A DNA stretch of 12,260 bases from JBBIOI01 sp037443425 (GTDB lineage Bacteria; Desulfobacterota; BSN033; UBA1163): contig JBBIOI010000104.1 in the NCBI GenBank assembly GCA_037443425.1, positions 1-12,260 on the forward strand, written 5' to 3'. The notes beneath the pieces are model-generated. The model did not search any database. It had not been told where the DNA came from and saw only the letters and a program-made list of their open reading frames with translations. Position 1 is the stretch's first letter. Each line of letters opens with the position of its first letter. Below, one piece after another: positions 1 to 7,206 of this stretch. The position numbers were made by a program, and so were the translations under genes.

Positions 1-1
1 T

Positions 2-1075
2 GTTCATTCTCCTTTTGATGTACGTATTTTTTATAAAGAATGTAAAACTCTTTCTAAAAAAGGTTACGATGTTGTTCTGATTTCTCAAAATAGAAAAGAT
101 GAAATTGTTGATAATATAAAAATTGTTGCTTTACCAATAATTAAAAAGAGGATTAAAAGAATCCTTATACTTCCAGTTATTGCTACAAAACTTGCTTTGA
201 AACAAAATGCTCATTTATATCATTTCCATGATCCCGAATTAATACCTGTTGGTATATTTCTTAAAATATTAGGCAAAAAGGTTATATACGATGTTCATGA
301 AGATGTTCCGAGACAAAAAAAATCTAAATCATATATTCCTAAAATTATCAAACCTATTATATCTAAAATTTTTGAAAAAATAGAAAATTTTACTTCAAAA
401 AGATTTAATTTAATTATAACAGCAACGCATTTAATAAATGAAAGATTTAAAAAAAATGGTAGTTTTGCTATTGATATAAAAAATTATCCTATACTGTCCG
501 AATTTAATTTAAATAATAATGAAAACCAAAAAGAAAAAATAATATGCTATGTTGGTGGTATTTCAAGGGTTCGTGGAATTTATGAAATGGTTGAAGCAAT
601 TGAAAAAACAGAAGCTAAATTGATGGTAGTCGGAAATTTTATTAAAGAAGAAGAAAAAGAAAAATTATATTTATTACAAAAGACCAATAAAGTAAAATTC
701 GTTGGATATAAAATACATCCTGAGGCTATTAAAATATACAAAAAATCTTTAGCTGGATTAGTGATATTATATCCTACTTTAAATTATGTCAATAGTTTAC
801 CAATAAAAATGTTTGAGTATATGTCTGCTTGCCTTCCAGTTATTTCATCAAATTTCCCGCTATGGAAAGAAATTATAGAGAAAAATAATTGTGGAATATG
901 TGTAGATCCTCTAAACCCTGATGAAATTGCTAATGCCATAAACTGGGTGATAGAACATCCTGAAGAAGCCAGAAAAATGGGTAAAAACGGTAGAAAGTTA
1001 GTCGAAGAAAAATTTAATTGGGAAAATGAGGGGATTAGATTATTAGATGCATATGAAAAAGTTTTGTATAATTAA
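2..1075 (+). CDS. GT4-type glycosyltransferase, 5' partial
   Basis: A cytoplasmic or membrane-associated retaining glycosyltransferase predicted to add a sugar to the lipid-linked EPS repeat unit; donor and acceptor cannot be told. The reading frame is open to the left edge, so the gene begins outside the window; 357 residues are visible and a TTG at 197 is not the true start. The first visible residues, VHSPFDVRIFYKECKTLSKK, match the N-terminal acceptor-side motif of GT4 enzymes (H-P-x-D-x-R-I-x-x-K-E). Further on come YHFHDPEL (about 73-80), the IYDVHED motif (about 95-101), YVGGISRVRG at the start of the donor domain (about 183-192), and LPIKMFEYMSACLPVISS (about 266-283), the GT4 C-terminal nucleotide-sugar site. 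Little of the N-terminus should be missing. The 3' end overlaps the next gene by 29 bases. GC content is very low. Family is confident; substrate is unknown. Confidence 0.88.
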   Translation, partial: VHSPFDVRIFYKECKTLSKKGYDVVLISQNRKDEIVDNIKIVALPIIKKRIKRILILPVIATKLALKQNAHLYHFHDPELIPVGIFLKILGKKVIYDVHEDVPRQKKSKSYIPKIIKPIISKIFEKIENFTSKRFNLIITATHLINERFKKNGSFAIDIKNYPILSEFNLNNNENQKEKIICYVGGISRVRGIYEMVEAIEKTEAKLMVVGNFIKEEEKEKLYLLQKTNKVKFVGYKIHPEAIKIYKKSLAGLVILYPTLNYVNSLPIKMFEYMSACLPVISSNFPLWKEIIEKNNCGICVDPLNPDEIANAINWVIEHPEEARKMGKNGRKLVEEKFNWENEGIRLLDAYEKVLYN

Positions 1076-2213
1076 TATAATTCTAATAATAAATTTGTGT
1101 TTATTAATAAGGATATGTGATTCAAAGGATTTCAATAAAAACTTGTTAATTAAAAAATTTGAAAAACTTGATTCTGCTATTAATAATGGAAATGGATACA
1201 TTAATTATACAAATGAAAATGGAACTCTTGCATGGGCTCAAAGTCCTCTACTTGAGGCTTACTTAGAAGTATATCAAAATACTAAAGATTACATTTATAT
1301 TAAAAAATTTATTCATCAAGCCAATCATATTATTGCAAAAACTGATAAGGAAAGAGGAATTAAAGATTACAAAGGAAGAACACGAATAGGATGGAGTGCA
1401 ATTAAATATAGTAAAGATAAAAAAACGCCACTCGTCCATTTACTACACACAGGAATGATTTTATATCCATTATTAAAATTTTGTTCTTTAATAAAAACAG
1501 ATGCATCTCTTTCTCCTTATTCAGAAACAGCAAATTTATTTATTCAAATAGCAGAAGAGGCTATTTCAGAATTTGAAGATCAATGGAGATTTAATAAAGA
1601 AAAAGATGAAGGGTGTTATTGGTTTGAAGGTGATGAACCTATATTAACAAATTTAAAATTACCTATGCCTTTAAATCATAATCTATCAATTGGTAGGGTA
1701 ATTTTAAAATTATATAAATTGACAGAAAAAGAGAATTATTTAAAGAAATGTAAAGCTTTGGGCTCTTTTTTTAAAAAAAACATTATCGAAACTCCAAAAG
1801 GAAGTTATATATGGGGATATCGTCCAATTCCTTATACATTTTCACAAATAGAAGATATATCTCATGGATCAATAGATGTTGAATTTGCAATTGAAATGTA
1901 TAGGAATAGCTTAATTTTTAATTATGAAGATATGAAAAAATTTGTTCAAACTTTTATTTCATTAAAAAAAGATGGAAAATTTTTTAAATATGTAAATGCT
2001 ATTGATGACCTTCCAGGGAAATTTAATCCAAATGCACCTGGTGACTTAAGTGATTCTATTGGAAGATGGTTAGAACTTAGCGAATTTGATTGCTTAGTTT
2101 ATAAATTTGGTTTTGAATATTTTACAAATAGAATCAAAAATAGTCAAAGAGAACATCCACAAATATTATTAGGTCTATCAAAACTTATTAAATACTATGA
2201 TGAGTGTAAATAA
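1047..2213 (+). CDS. Secreted alpha/alpha-toroid-like protein, possible polysaccharide-modifying enzyme
   Basis: I cannot name this protein firmly. It is 388 aa with an N-terminal hydrophobic export segment (about residues 4-22), so it probably acts in the periplasm or outside. The rest is alpha-helical with repeated aromatic and acidic helix motifs, as in (alpha/alpha)n toroid enzymes such as glucuronyl C5-epimerases, polysaccharide lyases and unsaturated uronyl hydrolases. Features include LAWAQSPLLEAYLEVY (61-76), VHLLHTGM (130-137), EGCYWFEGDEP (188-198), MPLNHNLSIGRVILKLY (207-223), SYIWGYRP (253-260) and EDISHGSIDVEFA (269-281), whose His and acidic residues could form an active site. 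The start is ATG 1047, with GAGGGG at 1028-1033; ATG 1053 would give a more compact signal peptide. It overlaps the previous gene by 29 bases and the next by 17, so it is translationally linked to two glycosyltransferases. Role in trimming, epimerising or cleaving EPS is inference from fold and context. Confidence 0.75.
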   Translation: MHMKKFCIINIILIINLCLLIRICDSKDFNKNLLIKKFEKLDSAINNGNGYINYTNENGTLAWAQSPLLEAYLEVYQNTKDYIYIKKFIHQANHIIAKTDKERGIKDYKGRTRIGWSAIKYSKDKKTPLVHLLHTGMILYPLLKFCSLIKTDASLSPYSETANLFIQIAEEAISEFEDQWRFNKEKDEGCYWFEGDEPILTNLKLPMPLNHNLSIGRVILKLYKLTEKENYLKKCKALGSFFKKNIIETPKGSYIWGYRPIPYTFSQIEDISHGSIDVEFAIEMYRNSLIFNYEDMKKFVQTFISLKKDGKFFKYVNAIDDLPGKFNPNAPGDLSDSIGRWLELSEFDCLVYKFGFEYFTNRIKNSQREHPQILLGLSKLIKYYDECK

Positions 2214-3429
2214 AAGAAACAGAAATATCTGGATCATTAATGAATATGCAGGTAGTCCATATCATGGAATGGTTTTCAGACATTATTTTCTTTCAAGAGA
2301 GCTTATAAAATATGGATACAATGTGACTATAATAACTGCTTCATATTCACATTTTTTTTCAAGATTGCCTAACACAAATGGAAGATTTACTTTTGAAAAT
2401 ATAGATGGAATAAATTATGTTTGGATTAAAGTCCCTAAATATAAAAATTCTCAAGATAAAAAAAGAGTTTTAAAATGGTTTTTATTCTCATATTATCTTT
2501 TCACTTTGCCATATACAAAGATATCAATTCCTGACGTAATTATAGTTTCACCATCTGAGACTTTACCAGTATATCCCTCCTTTAAAATTTCTAAAAAATT
2601 TAATTCAAAGTTTATTTTTGAAGTAAGAGATATATGGCCTTTAACAATTATACAGTTGGGAGGATACTCTCCAAATAATCCATTTATAAGAATTCTTAAG
2701 CATTTCGAAAGATTGGGTATTGAAAAAAGTGATTTAATTATATCTGTATTACCCAGCTATGGGGATTATCTTAAATCACAGGGGTTCAAAAAAAATTTTA
2801 TATATTTACCAAATGGAATTAGTTTGGATGAAATAAATAGATATGAAAATTTGGATAGTAAAATTAAGGAAATGATTCCTTTAAATAAATTCATAGTGGG
2901 ATATACCGGCAAATTAGGAATATCAAATGCATTAAATAATTTGATTGAAGCTGGGAAATTATTAAATAAATATAAAGATATCTCTATTTTAATTGTTGGA
3001 GATGGCAGCGAAAAAGATAAATTGATTAAACAAGCAAATGGTTTTGATAATATTTTATTTCTACCAAGTATTCCTAAAACACAGGTACAATCAATGTTAA
3101 AAGAATTTGATGTTTGTTATATTGGTCTCCCAAAAAAAACTTTATTTAGATATGGAGTTTCTCCCAATAAATTATTTGAATACATGTATGCAGAAAAACC
3201 AATATTATATTCCATTGATTCAAAGATCAATTTAGTAGATATCTCAAATTGTGGACTGACGGTTGAACCTGAAAACCCACAAAAGACTGCTGAGGGAATC
3301 TTAAAATTTTATCAAATGTCAGAAGAAGAACGAAAAAAGATTGGACGAAATGGAAGAAAATATATTTTAGATAATCATACTTATGAAATATTAGGGAAAA
3401 AATTAAATAATATTATTAAAAATATTTAA
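2197..3429 (+). CDS. WbuB/WcaI-like GT4 glycosyltransferase
   Basis: Predicted glycosyltransferase of EPS repeat-unit assembly at the inner membrane, 410 aa, full length for the family. The N-terminal IINEYAGSPYHGMVFRHYFLSREL (about 13-36) is the characteristic opening of WbuB/WcaI-like GT4 enzymes, followed by VTIITASYSH (43-52), VSPSETLPVYPS (117-128) and FEVRDIWPLT (141-150). The donor domain has LPNGISLDEI (204-213), GYTGKLGISNAL (235-246), LIVGDGSEKDKL (265-276) and VSPNKLFEYMYAEKPIL (321-337), with the conserved Glu of the nucleotide-sugar site. The start is the first of two ATG codons at 2197 and 2200, inside the last codons of the upstream gene (17-base overlap), implying translational coupling. 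A 58-base gap without an obvious terminator separates it from the exosortase gene. Base composition is as AT-rich as the two genes before it. WbuB relatives use amino-deoxy sugar donors such as L-FucNAc, but the donor here cannot be read from sequence. Confidence 0.9.
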   Translation: MMSVNKRNRNIWIINEYAGSPYHGMVFRHYFLSRELIKYGYNVTIITASYSHFFSRLPNTNGRFTFENIDGINYVWIKVPKYKNSQDKKRVLKWFLFSYYLFTLPYTKISIPDVIIVSPSETLPVYPSFKISKKFNSKFIFEVRDIWPLTIIQLGGYSPNNPFIRILKHFERLGIEKSDLIISVLPSYGDYLKSQGFKKNFIYLPNGISLDEINRYENLDSKIKEMIPLNKFIVGYTGKLGISNALNNLIEAGKLLNKYKDISILIVGDGSEKDKLIKQANGFDNILFLPSIPKTQVQSMLKEFDVCYIGLPKKTLFRYGVSPNKLFEYMYAEKPILYSIDSKINLVDISNCGLTVEPENPQKTAEGILKFYQMSEEERKKIGRNGRKYILDNHTYEILGKKLNNIIKNI

Positions 3430-3487
3430 ATATCCCTTAATTACCCTAAAACAGTTCGTAAGTGATACACATCATAGGTCTCATAAG

Positions 3488-5050
3488 GTGAAGATGCAAG
3501 CACAATTTAAAATAAAAAATTATTTAATTTTTATTAGTTGTATTATTTTAATGGGGTTTGTATTCTTTCAAACAATAAAACATTTTACCATGCGTTGGAA
3601 TAAAGAAGATTATTCGTATTGTTATTTAATGCCTTTAGTAATTCTTTATATTATATGGGAAAAAAGAAATCTCATAAAGAAAATACCTTCTATTCCTACA
3701 TGGTTTGGTTTTATAACTTTTGCATTTGGAATAAGTCTCTTCTGGCTTGGAGAACTTGGAGGCGAATATTTTACTCTTTATCTCGCTTTTTGGTTTACTC
3801 TTATTGGAATTTTATGGATTCATATTGGTTGGGAAAAAATAAAAGCCTTAGCATTTCCGCTTTTAATGATTTTAACGATGTTTCCATTACCAGATTTTTT
3901 ATATCGAAAAACCTCCGTAAAGCTTCAACTAATATCTTCGCAGTTGGGGGTTAAGGCCTTACAACTTTATGGAATGTCGGCCTATAGGGAGGGAAACGTT
4001 ATTGATATTGGTTTCACACAGCTTCAGGTTGTTGATGCATGTAGTGGCCTTAGGTATATAATTCCTCTTTTAATCTTAAGTATACTTCTTGCCTACTTTT
4101 TTAAGGATAGGCTCTGGAAAAGAATAATTTTGGTAATCTCTTCTATTCCAATATCTATTGTGATGAATAGTATGAGGATTGCCTTTACTGGAATTCTCTA
4201 CGAACTCTGGGGGGCAAGGGTTGCCGAAGGATTCTTCCATGGCTTCTCAGGCTGGCTAATTTTTATTTGTGCCCTCGCCATTATGTTGGGTGAAATATGG
4301 ATATTGAAGAAGATCTCACCTCGTCCCAGGGTTGTAGGCAAGATTGAAATTCAAAATCCTAAATTAATAACTTATGAATCTCCCACTTCTAAATCTCCGC
4401 TACACACCCTCTTTAGTCCTCCCCAATTTATAGTGGCGGTTATAATTTTAGCTGGTACCTTTGCATTATCTCATGGAATTGAATTCCGTGAGAAGACTCC
4501 AATAGTTAGACCTCTAAATCAATTTCCATTAGGGATAAATGAATGGGTTGGGAAAAATGATATTCTGGAACAAAAATTTATTGATGAGCTTGATTTGAGC
4601 GATTACGTAATTGTTGATTATAAGAACAGAGATGGAAGATTGGTAAACCTCTATGTAGCCTACTATGAAAGTCAGAGAAAGGGAGAATCAATCCATTCGC
4701 CTGAAACCTGCCTTCCTGGGACTGGTTGGGAGTTTCAGGAGGCAGGAACAACACTTATTCCCACAGGTGATGGAAAGGCAGTAAAAGTAAATCGTGCCTT
4801 TATGGTCAAACCCGGGCAAAGAGAGCTTGTCTATTTCTGGTTTCCAATGAGGGGCAGGATTCTCACGAATGCCTATCAGCTAAAAATATATACCTTCTGG
4901 GATGCCCTGACACGCCAGAGAACAGATGGAGCACTTGTCAGATTAATCACACCTGTCTATCAAAACGAGGATTTAAAAGAGGCTGAGATTAGGCTTCAAG
5001 GATTTACACGGGAGGTTATACCGATTCTCGCAAATTTTCTGCCTGAATAG
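3488..5050 (+). CDS. Exosortase with fused EpsI domain (XrtD-like)
   Basis: Integral inner-membrane cysteine transpeptidase-like sorting enzyme that recognises short C-terminal tags (PEP-CTERM class) on exported proteins. Residues about 12-275 form the multi-pass exosortase core, with the expected triad: Cys185 in VVDACSGLRY, Arg230 in IVMNSMRI, and His251 in AEGFFHGFSGW. Residues about 312-330 are a further membrane segment. Residues about 335-515 form an EpsI domain (PLNQFPLGINEWVG, VNLYVAYYESQ, and HSPETCLPGTGW at 403-414, with Cys408). The GLRY-IPL, MNSxRI and AEGFxHxFxGW pattern plus the EpsI fusion resembles the XrtD (VPLPA-CTERM) group more than a stand-alone exosortase; XrtA is the main alternative. 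The start is uncertain: GTG 3488 (AGG at 3476-3478 upstream) or ATG 3494 two codons later. No substrate with a sorting tag is in the window. GC content changes near 3900, within this gene. Confidence 0.92.
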   Translation: MKMQAQFKIKNYLIFISCIILMGFVFFQTIKHFTMRWNKEDYSYCYLMPLVILYIIWEKRNLIKKIPSIPTWFGFITFAFGISLFWLGELGGEYFTLYLAFWFTLIGILWIHIGWEKIKALAFPLLMILTMFPLPDFLYRKTSVKLQLISSQLGVKALQLYGMSAYREGNVIDIGFTQLQVVDACSGLRYIIPLLILSILLAYFFKDRLWKRIILVISSIPISIVMNSMRIAFTGILYELWGARVAEGFFHGFSGWLIFICALAIMLGEIWILKKISPRPRVVGKIEIQNPKLITYESPTSKSPLHTLFSPPQFIVAVIILAGTFALSHGIEFREKTPIVRPLNQFPLGINEWVGKNDILEQKFIDELDLSDYVIVDYKNRDGRLVNLYVAYYESQRKGESIHSPETCLPGTGWEFQEAGTTLIPTGDGKAVKVNRAFMVKPGQRELVYFWFPMRGRILTNAYQLKIYTFWDALTRQRTDGALVRLITPVYQNEDLKEAEIRLQGFTREVIPILANFLPE

Positions 5051-5060
5051 AGTGAGGGAA

Positions 5061-5185
5061 GAGATTGCCACGCCCCCTACGGGGGCTCGCAATGACTACC
5101 CCCTTCTGTTATTGTGAGGGAGTGAAACGACCGAAGCAATCCCTTTTTTTAAGGGATGAGATTGCCACGCTTCGCTCGCAATGAC
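5061..5185 (+). repeat. Three-unit palindromic repeat block A (BIME-like mosaic)
   Basis: Three units of one palindromic family in alternating orientation. Unit 1 (5061-5096) reads GAGATTGC...CTCGCAATGAC with a perfect GCCCCC/GGGGGC inner stem. Unit 2 (5108-5143) is inverted, GTTATTGTGAG...GCAATCCC. Unit 3 (5158-5185) is a short forward unit with a CGCTTCGCTCG core. The 5144-5157 linker holds a T run then AAGGGAT. The block starts 10 bases after the exosortase stop. Alternating orientation recalls enterobacterial REP/BIME elements, although the sequence is unrelated. A near-copy of the whole block lies at 6930-7057. Confidence 0.88.
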
Positions 5186-5197
5186 ACCTTTTGGGTT

Positions 5198-5232
5198 GAG
5201 ATTGCCACGCCCCTTACGGGGCTCGCAATGAC
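5198..5232 (+). repeat. Palindromic repeat unit, forward
   Basis: A 35-base unit with the GAGATTGCCACG left end, the CTCGCAATGAC right end and a CCCC/GGGG inner stem around TTA. It differs from the first unit of the block at 5061 only in the length and sequence of its centre. It forms a strong hairpin but has no downstream T run, so it is not a good intrinsic terminator. Confidence 0.85.
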
Positions 5233-5240
5233 CAGGTTAT

Positions 5241-5263
5241 GAGATTGCAACGCTTCGCTAGCG
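5241..5263 (+). repeat. Degenerate palindromic repeat unit
   Basis: GAGATTGCAACGCTTCGCTAGCG keeps the left end of the family and a CGCTTCGC core, but the CTCGCAATGAC right end is lost. It ends 14 bases before the ATG of the sugar-1-phosphate transferase gene, so it may shape that gene's translation initiation region, which has only a weak Shine-Dalgarno. Confidence 0.6.
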
Positions 5264-5277
5264 GGTCTAAGTAAAGA

Positions 5278-6915
5278 ATGGTATTTTTGACGACACTACT
5301 TTTTTCTGTTTTTATAACTATTGGCCTTATCCCTATCTTTAGCAGATTAGCTTTAAGGGTCAATCTCATTGATGTCCCAAACGAACGAAAGGTCCACACT
5401 ACACCTATGCCCAAAAGTGGAGGAATAGCTATTGCTTTAGGGTCACTATTACCAATCTTAATCTGGACACACAGTGACGAATTCTTAAAATGGTTTTTAA
5501 TTGGAATAATTGTTCTAAGCATCTCGGGATTGATAGATGATATACGGGGTCATGGACCATGGACAAAGTTCTTGGCACAGTTTATTGCAGCTATTGTAAT
5601 AATCTTCCCTGGGTCTTTAAGAATTGAAAACCTTGGGACGCTTCTGCCATATGACTTTATTCTTCCTGGATGGATATCCATACCATTGACCCTCCTTACA
5701 ATTGTTGGGGTCACTAATGCCATAAATCTTTCAGATGGACTTGATGGTCTTGCCGGTGGTATATGTCTTTTAAGTTTTTCGTGCCTTGCCTTTATTGCAT
5801 ATCTATCGGAAAACTCTTTTGTTTCTATCCTATCAGTAGCCATAGCAGGAGCAATCTTTGGTTTCCTTCGCTTCAATACCTATCCTGCAACCATATTTAT
5901 GGGAGATACTGGAAGCCAGTTTCTCGGCTTCTCGCTGATTGTTCTATCCTTAAAACTCACTCAAAGTAATACCCCTCTCAGTCCTTTGCTCCCACTGATT
6001 ATTCTTGGTTTTCCGGTTCTTGATACACTCTCTGTCATGGCTCAAAGATTTCAGGAGCATCGTCCCCTGTTTCGGGCAGATATGAATCATTTTCATCATA
6101 GGTTAATTCGTCTTGGATTTTATCAGACAGAATCAGTGCTAATTATCTATCTAATTCAGGCAGGGCTTGTAATAGCAGCATTTCTTTTTAGATTTCATTC
6201 TGAATGGTCAATCTTGATAGGCTATTTGATTTTTTCGACAATTATTGTCGGTGCTTTTACAATTGCTGATAAGAAAGGCTTTAGATTTCAGAGGCTAAAT
6301 ATTATAGATAGAATCATAAAAGGGAAATTAAAAGAACTTAGAGAGAAGGGAACAATAATAAAGGTATCTTTTCGAATCATAGAATTTGGTATACCATTGC
6401 TTCTTATATTTACCTCATTTCTCCCACCACATATCCCTCGATATGCCTCTTATACAAGTTTTATTCTTATTGGAATTATTATCCTTTTATGGAGTTTCTT
6501 TAAAAAATATCTCGGCTTTTCCCTCCGTGCAATTCTCTATATTTATATCCCATATTTAATCTACATGAGTAATTCGGAACCTGCCTCATGGATTCCAAGC
6601 TTCTTCATTAAATATTACAATTTATCGTTTTTCCTCTTAGCTGTCTTTATTGTCTTAACAATGAAATTCTCAAGACGAAGGCATGGTTTTAAATCGACAC
6701 CCATGGACTTTTTAATCCTCTTTATTGCGCTTGTTGTACCAAATTTACCAATTGATGAAATCAAAAACTATCACCTTGGATTAATTGCTGCAAAAATAAT
6801 AACTTTATTTTTCAGTTACGAGGTTCTGATGGGAGAATTGAGAGAGAATTTTAGACGACTTTCATTCATGACCATGTTGTCGCTTGCATTATTCGGGATA
6901 AAAGGAATTCAATGA
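5278..6915 (+). CDS. WecA/MraY-family undecaprenyl-phosphate sugar-1-phosphate transferase, long form
   Basis: Polytopic inner-membrane enzyme that transfers a sugar-1-phosphate (typically GlcNAc-1-P or a related HexNAc-1-P) from UDP-sugar to undecaprenyl phosphate, the first step of EPS repeat-unit synthesis. Family motifs are complete and in order: VPNERKVHTTPMPKSGGIA (33-51), the Asp pair in GLIDDIRG (84-91), NAINLSDGLDGLAGG (147-161) with the catalytic Asp residues, FMGDTGSQFLGF (207-218), and the RADMNHFHHRLIRLGF segment (266-281). The conserved core ends near residue 330. Typical WecA proteins are about 350 residues, while this one has 545: the last 200 or so add a short basic stretch (about 331-362) and several more hydrophobic segments of unknown role. 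An in-frame stop at 5272-5274 makes ATG 5278 the first possible start; the Shine-Dalgarno is weak. It is flanked by near-identical repeat blocks. Confidence 0.92.
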   Translation: MVFLTTLLFSVFITIGLIPIFSRLALRVNLIDVPNERKVHTTPMPKSGGIAIALGSLLPILIWTHSDEFLKWFLIGIIVLSISGLIDDIRGHGPWTKFLAQFIAAIVIIFPGSLRIENLGTLLPYDFILPGWISIPLTLLTIVGVTNAINLSDGLDGLAGGICLLSFSCLAFIAYLSENSFVSILSVAIAGAIFGFLRFNTYPATIFMGDTGSQFLGFSLIVLSLKLTQSNTPLSPLLPLIILGFPVLDTLSVMAQRFQEHRPLFRADMNHFHHRLIRLGFYQTESVLIIYLIQAGLVIAAFLFRFHSEWSILIGYLIFSTIIVGAFTIADKKGFRFQRLNIIDRIIKGKLKELREKGTIIKVSFRIIEFGIPLLLIFTSFLPPHIPRYASYTSFILIGIIILLWSFFKKYLGFSLRAILYIYIPYLIYMSNSEPASWIPSFFIKYYNLSFFLLAVFIVLTMKFSRRRHGFKSTPMDFLILFIALVVPNLPIDEIKNYHLGLIAAKIITLFFSYEVLMGELRENFRRLSFMTMLSLALFGIKGIQ

Positions 6916-6929
6916 TTAGTTTATTAAAG

Positions 6930-7057
6930 GAGATTGCCACGCCCCCTACGGGGACTCGCAATGACTACCCCTTTTTGTCATTGCGAGTGAGTGAAACGAC
7001 CGAAGCAATCTCTTATTTAATGGATGAGATTGCCACGCCCTTTGGGCTCGCAATGAC
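6930..7057 (+). repeat. Three-unit palindromic repeat block B, direct copy of block A
   Basis: Unit 1 (6930-6965), inverted unit 2 (6977-7012, GTCATTGCGAG...GCAATCTC) and unit 3 (7026-7057, with a GCCC/GGGC core) match the 5061-5185 block in order, orientation and linkers, including the TACCCC linker after unit 1 and the GTGAAACGACCGAAGCAATC stretch inside unit 2. By eye most positions are identical; the main differences are in the core of unit 3. It begins 14 bases after the stop of the sugar-1-phosphate transferase gene. A 61-codon open frame here is only a translation of the repeats. Confidence 0.88.
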
Positions 7058-7068
7058 ACTCTTCATGT

Positions 7069-7117
7069 TAACCCCTCCATACCTCCCCTTAGTTTAAGGG
7101 GAGGCCAAGTAGGGTTA
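7069..7117 (+). repeat. Nested hairpin with 9-bp CCTCCCCTT/AAGGGGAGG stem
   Basis: A perfect inner stem (7082-7090 with 7096-7104, 5-base loop AGTTT) sits inside an outer TAACCC (7069-7074) / GGGTTA (7112-7117) pair. It belongs to a different sequence family from the surrounding GAGATTGC units. No T run follows, so it is not a canonical intrinsic terminator, though a hairpin this strong could slow polymerase or protect an mRNA end. Confidence 0.75.
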
Positions 7118-7120
7118 TGG

Positions 7121-7166
7121 GAGATTGCCACGTCCTCCGCATCAAGTGCGGAGTCCTCGCAATGAC
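7121..7166 (+). repeat. Palindromic repeat unit with CTCCGC/GCGGAG core
   Basis: A 46-base unit: GAGATTGCCACG left end, CTCGCAATGAC right end, and an enlarged centre with a CTCCGC (7135-7140) / GCGGAG (7148-7153) stem. It shows that the ends of the family are conserved while the loop varies in sequence and length. Confidence 0.85.
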
Positions 7167-7173
7167 CGTGTGT

Positions 7174-7206
7174 GAGATTGCCGCGGGCTAAAGCCCTCGC
7201 AATGAC
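7174..7206 (+). repeat. Palindromic repeat unit with GGGC/GCCC core
   Basis: GAGATTGCCGCG left end, GGGCTAAAGCCC centre and CTCGCAATGAC right end. A half-unit remnant, TAGCAATGAC, follows at 7221-7230. With the units before it, this fills most of the 345-base gap before the TPR lipoprotein gene. I see no convincing promoter in the gap. Confidence 0.83.

Noticed and set aside
197..1075. TTG 197 as the start of the first glycosyltransferase
   Set aside because: The frame is open to position 2 and the upstream residues carry the N-terminal GT4 motif (H-x-P-F-D-x-R-I), so the gene starts left of the window.
3430..3487. Possible promoter or terminator in the 58-base gap before the exosortase gene
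   Set aside because: I found neither a stem followed by a T run nor a credible -35/-10 pair; the gap is simply AT-rich.
5061..5263. CRISPR array suggested by closely spaced similar repeats
   Set aside because: The units alternate orientation, vary in length and centre, and the linkers are short and of irregular size; there are no uniform spacers and no cas genes.
5214..5876. Minus-strand open frames of about 102 and 108 codons
   Set aside because: They lie antisense inside the well-supported transferase gene and its upstream repeats, and show no family motif.
6912..7097. A 61-codon open frame after the sugar-1-phosphate transferase gene
   Set aside because: It is a translation of repeat block B (EIATPPTGTRNDY is the repeat read in frame), has no Shine-Dalgarno, and overlaps the preceding stop by four bases.
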